A stretch of DNA of 24,079 nt from Candidatus Saccharibacteria bacterium UBA5150 (GCA_002413795.1 DHXS01000025.1:571-24649); one strand, 5' to 3'. Shown: positions 6,435-14,460, numbered from the stretch's first letter. The notes: a model not told the origin generated them from the letters alone. Made by a program: numbers and translations.

Positions 6435-8297
6435 CTATTCCCACTCGGTGGTGGCGGGCGGTTTGTTGGTCAGGTCGAGGAAGACCTGGGAGATGCCGGG
6501 AACTTCGACTTTTATACGTTCGGCGATGGTATTTAAGAAGTCTTCGGGCAGATCGCGACCGGGCAGCATGGCCTGGACGGTCATAAAGGTGCTGGTTGTG
6601 ACCGGCCGTAGCACGATGGAGCGATCGCCCGGCTTGCCGAATGACAGTGGTATTAAAACCACCGGGAATTGCTTGATTTTGCCTAGTAGGTCGGTGGCAC
6701 GCATGGCTTCGAAGACGATGCGGTCGGCGTGTCGGAGTTGGTCGCGGACATCGGCTGTTAACAATGTTTTGGTGAGGGTAGGCCCATTTAATGGGCCCTT
6801 TGTGGGTGCATAGATGACGCGGTTAACGGTATCGCGGAAGTGCGCCGGCAAGTCGGCACCGAGCTTAGCCAGCTGATCGGCGTTCAGGTTGGCGTATTCG
6901 ACTGCCGCTACCGAGAGGTGCGAGCGTTCGTCGCCGCCGACGCCGACACTGCGTATTGGCAACAGGTGGACTTTGGTGCCGTAGCCCTGCTCGTCCAGAA
7001 AAGCTTGGATTTCGGCCTGTTTCGGTTCGGGTTTAAGGTTGGCGTCGGCTTCGGCGGCACAGATGATGCGGATGGCCAGGCCGGGTCCCGGGAAAGGCTG
7101 CCTTTCGACCAAATCCTCCGGCAGGCCAAGCTGACGGCCCAGTTCGCGGACTTCGTCTTTAAACAGATCGTCGATTGGCTCGATTAATAATCCTTGCTCT
7201 TTGAGCTCGCGAACTTCTTTGACCTGGTTGTGGTGGGTTTTGATGGTCATGGTGTGGCTGTCGCCCGTGCTGTGGCCGCTTTCGATGCGGTCGGCGGCGT
7301 TGGTGCCCTGCAGCAGCAGCGCTTCGGTTAATTTGAGGCTGGCAACTATGCGGTTTTGGACCTCAATGAATTCGCGGCCGATAATCTTGCGCTTGGTTTC
7401 GGGGTCGGTAACCTTTTTGAGCGGTTCTTCAAAATCCGCCACGGCGTCGATCTTTTGCACTTGGAGGTCGGCGGCTTGGAGTTCGTCGATGACCATGTCG
7501 TCTTCGTCGCGCATGAAGCCGCTGTCGATGTAGAAGGCGTGCAGCCGTTCCGGCGGGATGACGCCAGCGGCCAGACTGGCCGCTACGCTGGAATCGACGC
7601 CGCCGCTCACGAAGGCAATAACGTGCCGGTCGCCGGCCAGTTTAGCGATGGCTTTTTGCTTGGCGGCAATGAGATCCGTCAATTGTTTTTCGCGGAACTT
7701 ATCATCGGCCTCTAAGCCGGCAATATCGCTAAGGAAATTCTTAAATAGCTGGTAGCCCTCCGGCGTGTCGTCGAAAACTTCGGGGTGGAATTGCACGCCC
7801 AGCTTGTTGCCTCTAGCGATTGAGGAATAAGAAGTCGAGCCGTCGCTCAATTTGTGCGAACCCAGCACCGTAAAGCCGTCGGGCACTTTCTTGACGAAGT
7901 CGCCGTGAGTGAACAGGCCCGTGAAATCTTTTTTGATGCCTTTAAACAGCGGCTGCTTGTTATCTACTTGCGTCAGCACGCGGCCGTCTTCGCGAATGGC
8001 GTTTTTGGCCACCTCGCCGCCGTGGGCCATGACCATGGCCTGCATGCCGTAACAGATGCCCAGCAGCGGCAAGGGGCTTTTCCAGATGTCCGGGTCGGGC
8101 TGGGGGGCGGCTTCGGCGTGCGAGCTGGCCGGGCTGCCGGAAATAATAATGGCGCCGTACTTACCTTCTATTTTGTCGCGGGGAGTACCGAGGGGCAGAA
8201 CATCGGCCGGGATGCCTTGGCGCTCGACGGCTTTGCGGACCAGGTCAACATATTGACCGCCGGCGTCGAGAATGGCAACCCGATTCTGCATTGTCAT
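6435..8297 (-). CDS. guaA: GMP synthase (glutamine-hydrolysing), two-repeat dimerisation domain type
   Basis: Converts XMP to GMP with glutamine and ATP. The glutaminase domain has Cys82 (GICYGMQ) and His171/Glu173 (HPE). The ATP-pyrophosphatase domain has the P-loop SGGVDSS at 231-237 and the FPGPG motif at about 402-406. After FPGPG there are about 215 residues, where E. coli-type enzymes have about 120. The extra length is explained by two copies of the dimerisation module: one around PIRSVGVGGDERS (447-459) and a second ending in the terminal KPPATTEWE. This layout is that of eukaryotic GMP synthases. Start: ATG at 8297 or at 8291; the TATAAT ends 5 nt before the first, so a leaderless mRNA is likely. 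Confidence 0.96.
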   Translation of the reverse strand: MTMQNRVAILDAGGQYVDLVRKAVERQGIPADVLPLGTPRDKIEGKYGAIIISGSPASSHAEAAPQPDPDIWKSPLPLLGICYGMQAMVMAHGGEVAKNAIREDGRVLTQVDNKQPLFKGIKKDFTGLFTHGDFVKKVPDGFTVLGSHKLSDGSTSYSSIARGNKLGVQFHPEVFDDTPEGYQLFKNFLSDIAGLEADDKFREKQLTDLIAAKQKAIAKLAGDRHVIAFVSGGVDSSVAASLAAGVIPPERLHAFYIDSGFMRDEDDMVIDELQAADLQVQKIDAVADFEEPLKKVTDPETKRKIIGREFIEVQNRIVASLKLTEALLLQGTNAADRIESGHSTGDSHTMTIKTHHNQVKEVRELKEQGLLIEPIDDLFKDEVRELGRQLGLPEDLVERQPFPGPGLAIRIICAAEADANLKPEPKQAEIQAFLDEQGYGTKVHLLPIRSVGVGGDERSHLSVAAVEYANLNADQLAKLGADLPAHFRDTVNRVIYAPTKGPLNGPTLTKTLLTADVRDQLRHADRIVFEAMRATDLLGKIKQFPVVLIPLSFGKPGDRSIVLRPVTTSTFMTVQAMLPGRDLPEDFLNTIAERIKVEVPGISQVFLDLTNKPPATTEWE

Positions 8298-8302
8298 AAT
8301 TA

Positions 8303-8311
8303 ATTATAGCA
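8303..8311 (-). promoter_or_regulatory. Extended -10 promoter of guaA (TGC-TATAAT), leaderless
   Basis: Perfect TGC-TATAAT on the minus strand, with the hexamer ending 5 nt before the first ATG. Transcription is expected to start at or within this ATG. No ribosome-binding site can fit. Confidence 0.65.
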
Positions 8312-8316
8312 CAAAG

Positions 8317-8838
8317 CTATCTGTTAGGCGGCGGCTTTAGGAAGTCAAAATGCCACCATTCGTATGGCCACTGCCGGAAGCCGGCCGATTCCATTTGCTT
8401 CGCCAATACTCCCCGCTTGCTGCGGGGCTGCCAGTCCAGCTCCGTGTTGCCGGCGTGTGCCAAGGGAGTGAAGTTATCGAAATCGGTGCCCATGTCAAGC
8501 AGGTTTCCCTGCATATCGGCCAGAGTCAGGTCAACCGCCAGACCTTTGGGATGGTTAGAACTCTCCACGTCCAGTACGTAATGCGGGTCACGATTAAATG
8601 CCGTCAACCGTGCCTGAATCGGCTTTGGCCGGAAGGCGTCCCAAATAACTGGGCGGAAACCCTGGTAAATCAACAGTTCGGCGGCGTAAACCAAGGCCTT
8701 GGCGGCCGGTTCGTCAAGGCGCGGCACTGCGTCTTCGCCCCTGTACAAGACTTCGCCCAAGACGTTATTGGTTGTGGCGTAGCGCATATCAAAAAGCACT
8801 TCCACCGGTAACATCGGCTCGAGTTCAGCTAATTGCAT
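8317..8838 (-). CDS. D-alanyl-D-alanine dipeptidase, VanX/DdpX type (peptidase M15D)
   Basis: Zinc D,D-dipeptidase that splits D-Ala-D-Ala. All the residues known from VanX are present with the same spacing: Arg70 (DAFRP), zinc ligands His96 and Asp103 (SNHPKGLAVD), catalytic Glu160 and zinc ligand His163 (EWWHF), plus the DMGTDFD motif at 115-121. At 173 residues it is slightly short for VanX (about 200) and has no signal peptide, so it should be cytoplasmic. It starts 4 nt after the ddl stop, so the enzyme that makes D-Ala-D-Ala and the one that destroys it are in one operon. No vanH, vanS or vanR is in the window. Family assignment is strong; whether it recycles, scavenges or regulates is open. 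Confidence 0.92.
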   Translation of the reverse strand: MQLAELEPMLPVEVLFDMRYATTNNVLGEVLYRGEDAVPRLDEPAAKALVYAAELLIYQGFRPVIWDAFRPKPIQARLTAFNRDPHYVLDVESSNHPKGLAVDLTLADMQGNLLDMGTDFDNFTPLAHAGNTELDWQPRSKRGVLAKQMESAGFRQWPYEWWHFDFLKPPPNR

Positions 8839-8842
8839 GGCT

Positions 8843-10009
8843 TTAGAATTGCTGTAAGTAGTTGGTGCTGAAGGTGGTGGTTAGGGCCTGGCGCTGACTG
8901 TGGCGCTCCTTGGCGAAGCCGACCAGCTTTTGGACCAGCTCGACGTTACTGACGCCGGCCCGGTTCCAGTTATGAGCATAAAGGCCGCCGGGCAAAGGGT
9001 TTACCTCGTTGAAATAAACGCGCTTGGTCTTCTCGTCTATAAGCATATCGACTCGGGCGATGCCGCTGCAACCAAAGGCCTTGTAAATTGCCACGCCGGT
9101 GGCTTCGGCCCGCACATAAACTTCTTCGGGGATCTCGGCCGGGATCTTGCTATAACCTTGGGCGCCCTTGGTGCCGGCTTTGCCCTTGCCTTTTTTGCCG
9201 CCCTGCAGGTACTTGGTTTCGAAGTCGAAAAAGTCTTCGGGCTGGGTCATTGGCTGTTCCAGCATGGCCGGTTGGGGCCGGTCGTTGCCCATAATCGGCA
9301 GTGTGACTTCCACCAGGTTAGGAACGGCTTCCTCTACGATAACTTTGTCGTCGTAGTGGGCGGCCACTTCCAGACCGTGGCGCAGTTCGGTGGCATCTTT
9401 GACCTGGCTGATGCCAATGCTCGAACCCAGGTGGGCCGGCTTAACAAATAATGGATAACTTAGGCTGTTTTCGATGTTTTTCACGGCCTCGCCGGGCTGG
9501 CGCTCCAAGTCGGCTTTGGTAAAGGCCAGGAATTTGGAGACCGGAATATTGTTGGCGAAAGCCACCTCTTTGGCCAAGACTTTGTCCATGGCCACCGCCG
9601 AAGCGCTGGTACCGCAGCCCACGTACGGGATGCCGGCCATATCGAGCAGGCCCATCAGGGAGCCGTCTTCGCCGTAGGTGCCGTGCATGGCTGGAAATAC
9701 CAGGTCTATTTTGCGCGATTGCTTGCGGCCGGCAATGCCGCTGGCTTTTACGAGGGTCATGCCGCCGTCGAACTGGACGCTGGCCGGATGGCTGCGGTGT
9801 AGAAAATCCTGGATTTCGCCTGAGCTAAACATCCGGATATCTTTTAATTTTTCGTCCCAGTACCAAGTGCCGTCTTTGGCCACATAAACGGCCTCAACCC
9901 GGTATTTCTTGGTTAGTTCCAGCGGTTTGATGATGGCCGCCAGCGCGGTCACGATTGATACGTCGTGCTCGGCCGACCGCCCACCAAAAATTACTGCGAT
10001 TGTTTCCAT
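8843..10009 (-). CDS. ddl: D-alanine--D-alanine ligase
   Basis: Joins two D-Ala with ATP for peptidoglycan precursors. ATP-grasp layout is complete: SAEHDVS (Glu14), the HGTYGEDG loop (109-116), the AMDK segment (140-143), KPAHLGSS (190-197) and NEVNPLPGG (334-342). In the omega loop Lys266-Tyr267 correspond to E. coli DdlB Lys215-Tyr216; Tyr marks D-Ala-D-Ala rather than D-Ala-D-Lac ligases. After this comes a Gly/Lys-rich insertion (about 269-284) that lengthens the protein to 388 residues. The first gene of a ddl-vanX-guaA run, it has a promoter 8 nt upstream of the ATG and no Shine-Dalgarno site. Confidence 0.95.
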   Translation of the reverse strand: METIAVIFGGRSAEHDVSIVTALAAIIKPLELTKKYRVEAVYVAKDGTWYWDEKLKDIRMFSSGEIQDFLHRSHPASVQFDGGMTLVKASGIAGRKQSRKIDLVFPAMHGTYGEDGSLMGLLDMAGIPYVGCGTSASAVAMDKVLAKEVAFANNIPVSKFLAFTKADLERQPGEAVKNIENSLSYPLFVKPAHLGSSIGISQVKDATELRHGLEVAAHYDDKVIVEEAVPNLVEVTLPIMGNDRPQPAMLEQPMTQPEDFFDFETKYLQGGKKGKGKAGTKGAQGYSKIPAEIPEEVYVRAEATGVAIYKAFGCSGIARVDMLIDEKTKRVYFNEVNPLPGGLYAHNWNRAGVSNVELVQKLVGFAKERHSQRQALTTTFSTNYLQQF

Positions 10010-10017
10010 GCAATTAG

Positions 10018-10045
10018 TGTATACAATTTGGATCTACAATTTCAA
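10018..10045 (-). promoter_or_regulatory. Promoter of ddl (TTGAAA-16-TATACA), nearly leaderless
   Basis: Minus strand: TTGAAA at 10040-10045, 16-nt spacer, TATACA at 10018-10023, 8 nt before the ddl ATG. It lies back to back with the promoter of the plus-strand gene at 10103. Confidence 0.6.
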
Positions 10046-10052
10046 ATTGGGC

Positions 10053-10080
10053 TTGTAAAAAATCATACAGACTCTATTAT
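10053..10080 (+). promoter_or_regulatory. Promoter of the 155-residue gene (TTGTAA-16-TATTAT)
   Basis: TTGTAA at 10053-10058, 16-nt spacer, TATTAT at 10075-10080. It is followed by a GGGAGGA ribosome-binding site at 10091-10097, 5 nt before the ATG. Confidence 0.6.
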
Positions 10081-10102
10081 GTAGAAAGATAGGGAGGAAT
10101 AG

Positions 10103-10570
10103 ATGAGCGGAAGAGAGAACAGAGCAATAATCTACGGGGACGAAAGTACCTCGGATGCCTATAGGATTGCGGCTGAACAGGCAGCCGAGCGTAATGGCTG
10201 GGCCTTCCGTACGATCATGGGCAGCCCGGATCTCGCTTACGGGGAACTGACGGGTAATATCGGCGCATTGGTCGTGGTGTCTAACGACGTACTGCCGAAG
10301 CGCAAGTTTACCTCCCCCTTCGCTGAGAAGAAGCCGACTTTTAGTTTGGCTAACATGATGGTCTTGGCATCTCAACATCTCCCTGAACTGCCTACCGCAT
10401 TGGTAACCGACCAGCCCAACCCCAAATTCAAGACCATCCATCCAGAAATCATTGTGCCTGATTCTGGGAGATCCTTAGAGGAATTAGAAAAGTCTATCGG
10501 TGCATGGTTAGACAATCTAGTTGAAGCGGCGCCAGTTTACGATCTCGATAAATATCGCGGTGCAGCCTAG
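10103..10570 (+). CDS. Hypothetical protein, 155 residues
   Basis: I do not recognise the family. The sequence looks like a soluble alternating alpha/beta protein: strand-like RAIIYGD at the N-terminus, GALVVVSND near 54-62, TALVTDQP near 97-104, and a C-terminal amphipathic helix (LEELEKSIGAWLDNLVEA). This is reminiscent of a receiver- or flavodoxin-like fold, but no diagnostic motif is seen. It is a single gene between two minus-strand runs. It is divergent from ddl and ends 4 nt from the stop of the MurF-like gene. A strong ribosome-binding site and promoter support that it is real. Confidence 0.75.
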   Translation: MSGRENRAIIYGDESTSDAYRIAAEQAAERNGWAFRTIMGSPDLAYGELTGNIGALVVVSNDVLPKRKFTSPFAEKKPTFSLANMMVLASQHLPELPTALVTDQPNPKFKTIHPEIIVPDSGRSLEELEKSIGAWLDNLVEAAPVYDLDKYRGAA

Positions 10571-10574
10571 CCCG

Positions 10575-12014
10575 TCAGGCGTAGTTGTCGGTCCAGTCGT
10601 TTTGCATAACCACCAGGTCGCCGGCAGCCACAAAGTGGCTTAGGTTGGCGTAGAAATCCATGGGATTTTCTTCTACGCGTAATTCGCCCTTGAATCCACC
10701 CTCTTTGAGTCCCTTTTGAATGTAGCCGGTGACCGAATTTTTCATAAGCACCACCAGGTCAGGCTGGGCGGTGGCGATCAGCTTGCCTACCTCGTGGTGC
10801 ACTCTTTCGTTTTCTTCGCCTTGGTCCACCAGGCCCGGCGTGACGTAGATTTTGCGCTTGGCTGCCAGTTCTTTGAGCAGTGCGGTGCCGGCGCGGATGC
10901 CTTCCAGGTTGCCGTTATAGGTGTCGTCCACGATGTTGGCGCCGTTCAGCCGGTAGGGCTGCATGCGGTGCTCAAACGGCGTGGTTTTGGCCATACCGGC
11001 CTCCACCTGCTTAGGAGTCAGTCCCAATTCCATGGCCAGCGCCGCCACAAAGGCCAGGTAGCCGAACTTGTAGCTGCCGATCAGGCCGCTGTGGAAATTA
11101 AGAGTTTGCGTTCCCTTCTTAAGTGTTAAATCGGTGCCTGCCAAATCGGTTTTGGCGGCTTCGACTTTCCAGCCAAGAGCTCCCTTGGCATCAAAGATGT
11201 GGTAGGTTTCCTTGAGGAATGGCTTGATACTGGGCGAATCACCACTCACGTAGACATTCTTGCCCTTTAGATAGTCGGTGACCGAAAAAATGTCTTCGCC
11301 GGCGGCCTTTAGGCTGGGGTATTTATCGAGGTGAGCCGGGGCCAGGCCGGTGATAACGGCGTGGGTCGGGTGGGTATTAGCGGCGAAACCGGCCACGTCG
11401 CCGGGGGCGCCTTCGCCGTATTCGATGATCAGCACGTCTTCGCGGCCGGTCAGTCCGGCGGCGAAACGGGCATGGCTGGAGCTGACGTTCTTGTTGTCGG
11501 GCGTGGCGGTTACATCCAGGCCTTCGCCCAGCACGGTTTTAAGCAGTTCTTTCATGGTGGTTTTGCCGTAACTGCCGGCCACGGCGATTTTAACGCCGGC
11601 GTGATCGGCAAAGATTTTTTCGGAAGCTGCGATCTGGCGGCGTTCTTGCGGCGCGGCGCTTAATTGGCGACCGGCCAACAGAGGCAAAACTATCAAATAA
11701 GCCCAGGCAAACGGGTAAACGATGATCAGTGCGGCCCCGAAGGCCGCGCCGCCAGCCACATGGTGCTTCAGGCCCAGGTAAATGAGTAACAGGCCGGCCA
11801 GGATCTGCAGCGTGATGCCCACGCGCAGTGCCAACAACAACAGCCGGGCCCGCTTGGTCGGATCAAGTGTTCGGCGCTTCGTAACGTCGCTGAAATCTTT
11901 GGTGCGGTGCAACCACTCGAGGTACGGCCCCACCTGGTACTCCGTAGTTTGCAGCATGTATACCAGCACGGTCGGGTAGCCGGGTCGGTAAAGGCTAAGT
12001 AATTGGCGGATCAT
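10575..12014 (-). CDS. MurF-like Mur ligase with N-terminal membrane anchor
   Basis: The protein (479 residues) has the central and C-terminal domains of Mur ligases: P-loop GSYGKTT at 147-153, TPDNKNVSSSHA near 171-182, APAHLDKYPS near 225-234, and the MurF-type DDTYNGN with the later PGLVDQGEE. MurF adds D-Ala-D-Ala to the UDP-MurNAc peptide. The usual N-terminal UDP-binding domain is missing; in its place are about 50 polar residues and two hydrophobic segments (about 57-80 and 87-114), so the catalytic part should be tethered to the inner face of the membrane. The start overlaps the stop of the hydrolase gene (ATGA), a mark of translational coupling. It may be the working MurF or a specialised peptide ligase; the substrate is not proven. 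Confidence 0.85.
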   Translation of the reverse strand: MIRQLLSLYRPGYPTVLVYMLQTTEYQVGPYLEWLHRTKDFSDVTKRRTLDPTKRARLLLLALRVGITLQILAGLLLIYLGLKHHVAGGAAFGAALIIVYPFAWAYLIVLPLLAGRQLSAAPQERRQIAASEKIFADHAGVKIAVAGSYGKTTMKELLKTVLGEGLDVTATPDNKNVSSSHARFAAGLTGREDVLIIEYGEGAPGDVAGFAANTHPTHAVITGLAPAHLDKYPSLKAAGEDIFSVTDYLKGKNVYVSGDSPSIKPFLKETYHIFDAKGALGWKVEAAKTDLAGTDLTLKKGTQTLNFHSGLIGSYKFGYLAFVAALAMELGLTPKQVEAGMAKTTPFEHRMQPYRLNGANIVDDTYNGNLEGIRAGTALLKELAAKRKIYVTPGLVDQGEENERVHHEVGKLIATAQPDLVVLMKNSVTGYIQKGLKEGGFKGELRVEENPMDFYANLSHFVAAGDLVVMQNDWTDNYA

Positions 12015-12763
12015 TTTAGAAAGTCCTCAATCAGCGCGGCGACCTTCTGCGGCTGGTCCAGATGCACAAAATGCCCGGCCTCCGGGATTACTTCCAGCCG
12101 GGAACCTTTGATCAAACTATGGTACTGTTTGCCGTCGGCCAGCGGTATGGCATCGTCGTTAGCGGCGTAAATTAACAGTGTGGGTACATCCAGAGCCACG
12201 GCGTCGGCCTGCACGTCCTGGCGCACGGTCTTCTTAAAAGTCTCCTGCAATGCGGGCACTACCAGCATGTCGGAGCCGGCCACGCCGTAAAGACTCTTAC
12301 GCAGAGCCTGACGGTAGTGTTCCGGCATCCAGATGGTGGCAATGTTGCCGGTTTTGGCGATGAATTTGATAAAAGCGCGTTTGACCCGGCTGTTTGTCCG
12401 CACCCCCGAAGCGGCCATCAGCACCAGCTTTTCAGGGCGCAGTTCTTTAAGGCTGACGGCTCTGACCGCCAGCGCGCCTCCGTTGCTGTGCCCCACCACC
12501 GCGTAAGGCTGTTCCAGCCCCAGTTTCGAACTCACGGCTGATACAAAACGGGCATAGTCATCCAGGTCCCAAACCCCTTTCGGAGCTTCGGTGGCACCAA
12601 AGCCGGGCAGATCCAGCGCTAAAACCTGGTAATTTTTAGCCAGCCGGCCGGCCAGCTCTTTCAGGCCTTTGGCGCTGTCGCCCCAGCCATGCAGTATCAG
12701 CACGAGCCGGCCTTTGCCACGAAGCTCATAACTGGTCATCAGACCGTCAACTACAACTTGCAT
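12011..12763 (-). CDS. Alpha/beta-fold hydrolase
   Basis: The 250 residues give a compact alpha/beta hydrolase: oxyanion motif HGWG at 25-28, nucleophile elbow GHSNGG at 91-96 (Ser93), acid Asp203 or Asp204 (AANDDAIP) and His231 (EAGHFVH). No signal peptide. The general reaction is ester, lactone or amide hydrolysis; the substrate is unknown. It overlaps the MurF-like gene by 4 nt and is first in the pair, so its product probably acts in the same process, for example on a wall precursor or lipid. That link is inferred from gene context only. Its -10 box ends 6 nt before the ATG, predicting a leaderless mRNA. Confidence 0.88.
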   Translation of the reverse strand: MQVVVDGLMTSYELRGKGRLVLILHGWGDSAKGLKELAGRLAKNYQVLALDLPGFGATEAPKGVWDLDDYARFVSAVSSKLGLEQPYAVVGHSNGGALAVRAVSLKELRPEKLVLMAASGVRTNSRVKRAFIKFIAKTGNIATIWMPEHYRQALRKSLYGVAGSDMLVVPALQETFKKTVRQDVQADAVALDVPTLLIYAANDDAIPLADGKQYHSLIKGSRLEVIPEAGHFVHLDQPQKVAALIEDFLK

Positions 12764-12769
12764 GAGCTT

Positions 12770-12775
12770 ATTATA
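12770..12775 (-). promoter_or_regulatory. -10 box of the hydrolase-MurF pair (TATAAT), leaderless
   Basis: Perfect TATAAT on the minus strand, 6 nt before the hydrolase ATG. I see no good -35 at 16-18 nt. Transcription would start at the start codon itself. Confidence 0.5.
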
Positions 12776-12781
12776 TACCGG

Positions 12782-14170
12782 CTACTGAAAGAGGGTATTT
12801 CCAGTGGCGGCCGGGGTGGAAGCACTGCCGCCCCCAAACAGCTGAGTCAGATCAGTGCCCGTGCCGCCGGAACCGCCAAGGGCCGTTTCCAGCTCGCTTA
12901 ACACCTGCACGGCCGGCTTGGCGCCCGTGGGTGCCTGTATCGAAACATTGCCGTAGTCGAAAGTTCCCGTGAGCGTACCCTTGGAGTTGCCGCTATTTAC
13001 TTGGTAGGCAACTTTAGCAATCCGCTTACTGCCCTTGTCGACCCATACCGTAAGTGCCGTAGTCTTGTGATTGCCCTTGTAAGCGGTAACGGCCGAGTGA
13101 GTGGCGGATTTGTCGCACTTGGTCAACGATTTGGCTAGAGACAAATTATCCAGACTCTTGTCGTTACCGAAGGCGGACGATTTGTCATTATCCAGAGTAA
13201 CGTTGTACTTGGCGACCTTTTTGCCATTGACTACATCACTGCCGGCGGCTTTAACCACCACAAATTGATGTTTGGAGTAAGCATCGCTCAGCACCTTGGT
13301 GTCGGCTTTGGTGATACCCCAGCTAACGTTCAGAGAACAATCGGCGCCGGCCTGTTTGAGAAGTGTGCTGTCAATAACAATCCACTGGTTAGAGAGCTTA
13401 CTGCTAAGGGATTTGGCAAGGTCGCCGGCCTGGGGACTGGCGGCATTAAGCAAGCTGGTAATGGTGCTTAGATCGCCAACTTTGACGTATATATTTTTGT
13501 CGGCCAAGCGGCCTTCTATCGGAAAGGTCACTCCGGTAACAGTTATGTCTAATTTGATATCTGCGGCTTTGGCGTCTGAGTTCTGGGACATGGTATCGGC
13601 CACCTTGTAGGCTACGCCGCTGCTACTGCCCTCAAAAGAGCCCTTGACGGTGCTCTGCCTGGCCTGGATCGTGTTGATAAGAGCGTTCCTCAGAACGTTT
13701 TGCGGCTTGTTTGGCACCACAACACCAACGTAGGCTGCGGCCGAGGCTCCGGCCAGCACTACAACGGCAGCAATTATGGTCAGGACACGACGTGATAAGT
13801 GGAATCTGCCGTTTGATGAGAATTGGGGTGTTTGAGGCGCCGGCGGCAGCGGCATGGATGATAAGGGTTGGGTTGGGTCGACCGCCGGCGGAGGTGCCAG
13901 CGGTGTTGACTCAGGTGAGGGATCGGGTGATGACGACGGTTGGGGTAGTGGGCTGTACGGACCGGCCGGGCCTTCGCCACCGACGACTACGGTGCCGGGA
14001 GCCGGACCGGCGGCGGATCCGCCCGGTTCGGGCGCCGGGGCTCCAACCGGTTCCTCCGGTGGTATGCTAGGTACCGTTTGGGGTTCGGGTGGTGTTATAG
14101 GCGGGCTGGAAGGCGGTGGTGAATCTGCCGGGTTACTATCTGGTGCTGGGGGATTAGTGTTTGGTTCCAT
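12782..14170 (-). CDS. Pro-rich membrane-anchored protein of unknown function
   Basis: The 462-residue protein has three parts. Residues 1-120 are disordered and very rich in Pro, Ser and Ala. A basic patch then leads into one membrane segment at about 128-152. The remaining about 300 residues would be outside the cell: a polar, Ser/Thr/Lys-rich, beta-type domain with two Cys (about 277 and 352), ending in a Gly/Ser-rich tail. The proposed topology is N-in, C-out. The outer domain, with repeated short strands and few helices, is loosely like the lipid-binding LppX/LprG or LolA-type domains. I cannot confirm this by eye. A cell-surface or wall-associated role is inferred from the topology. Confidence 0.8.
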   Translation of the reverse strand: MEPNTNPPAPDSNPADSPPPSSPPITPPEPQTVPSIPPEEPVGAPAPEPGGSAAGPAPGTVVVGGEGPAGPYSPLPQPSSSPDPSPESTPLAPPPAVDPTQPLSSMPLPPAPQTPQFSSNGRFHLSRRVLTIIAAVVVLAGASAAAYVGVVVPNKPQNVLRNALINTIQARQSTVKGSFEGSSSGVAYKVADTMSQNSDAKAADIKLDITVTGVTFPIEGRLADKNIYVKVGDLSTITSLLNAASPQAGDLAKSLSSKLSNQWIVIDSTLLKQAGADCSLNVSWGITKADTKVLSDAYSKHQFVVVKAAGSDVVNGKKVAKYNVTLDNDKSSAFGNDKSLDNLSLAKSLTKCDKSATHSAVTAYKGNHKTTALTVWVDKGSKRIAKVAYQVNSGNSKGTLTGTFDYGNVSIQAPTGAKPAVQVLSELETALGGSGGTGTDLTQLFGGGSASTPAATGNTLFQ

Positions 14171-14220
14171 GACTATGGCCGCTCCTAAAGCGGCAATTAA
14201 CTTGCTTGCTTACAGGATTG

Positions 14221-14226
14221 ATTATA
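14221..14226 (-). promoter_or_regulatory. -10 box (TATAAT) of the Pro-rich membrane protein gene
   Basis: TATAAT on the minus strand, 50 nt before the start at 14170. The -35 region is poor. An AGGAG sequence lies about 11 nt upstream of the ATG. Confidence 0.45.
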
Positions 14227-14262
14227 CATAAGCGTCATCTTAAACGAAACTTCGAATACTCA

Positions 14263-14350
14263 TGGTGGGCGAGGTGGGACTTGAACCCACAAGGCTTATT
14301 CAGCCAGCAAATTTTAAGTCTGCCGCGTATACCAATTCCGCCACTCGCCC
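14263..14350 (-). tRNA. tRNA-Leu (anticodon UAA)
   Basis: Folded by hand on the minus strand: acceptor GGGCGAG/CTCGCCC, anticodon stem GCAGA/TTTGC with 7-nt loop CTTAAAA (anticodon TAA), a long class II variable arm (TGGCTGAATAAGCC) and T arm GTGGG-TTCAAGT-CCCAC. CCA is encoded (14263-14265). Confidence 0.97.
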
Positions 14351-14370
14351 ATAAAGCCCCAATATAATCA

Positions 14371-14444
14371 TGGAGGCACCTACGGGATTTGCACCCGTGT
14401 AAATGGTTTTGCAGACCACTGCGTAACTACTCCGCCAAGGCGCC
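14371..14444 (-). tRNA. tRNA-Cys (anticodon GCA)
   Basis: Minus strand: acceptor GGCGCCT/AGGTGCC, anticodon loop CTGCAAA (GCA), T arm ACGGG-TGCAAAT-CCCGT, discriminator U and encoded CCA (14371-14373). It lies 20 nt upstream of tRNA-Leu, and the two probably share a transcript. Confidence 0.97.
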
Positions 14445-14460
14445 GCAAAGGGGCAGAGCT

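Noticed and set aside
8317..10009. A vancomycin-resistance (vanHAX-like) cluster
   Set aside because: The ligase has the Lys-Tyr pair of D-Ala-D-Ala ligases, there is no vanH dehydrogenase, and no two-component regulator is nearby.
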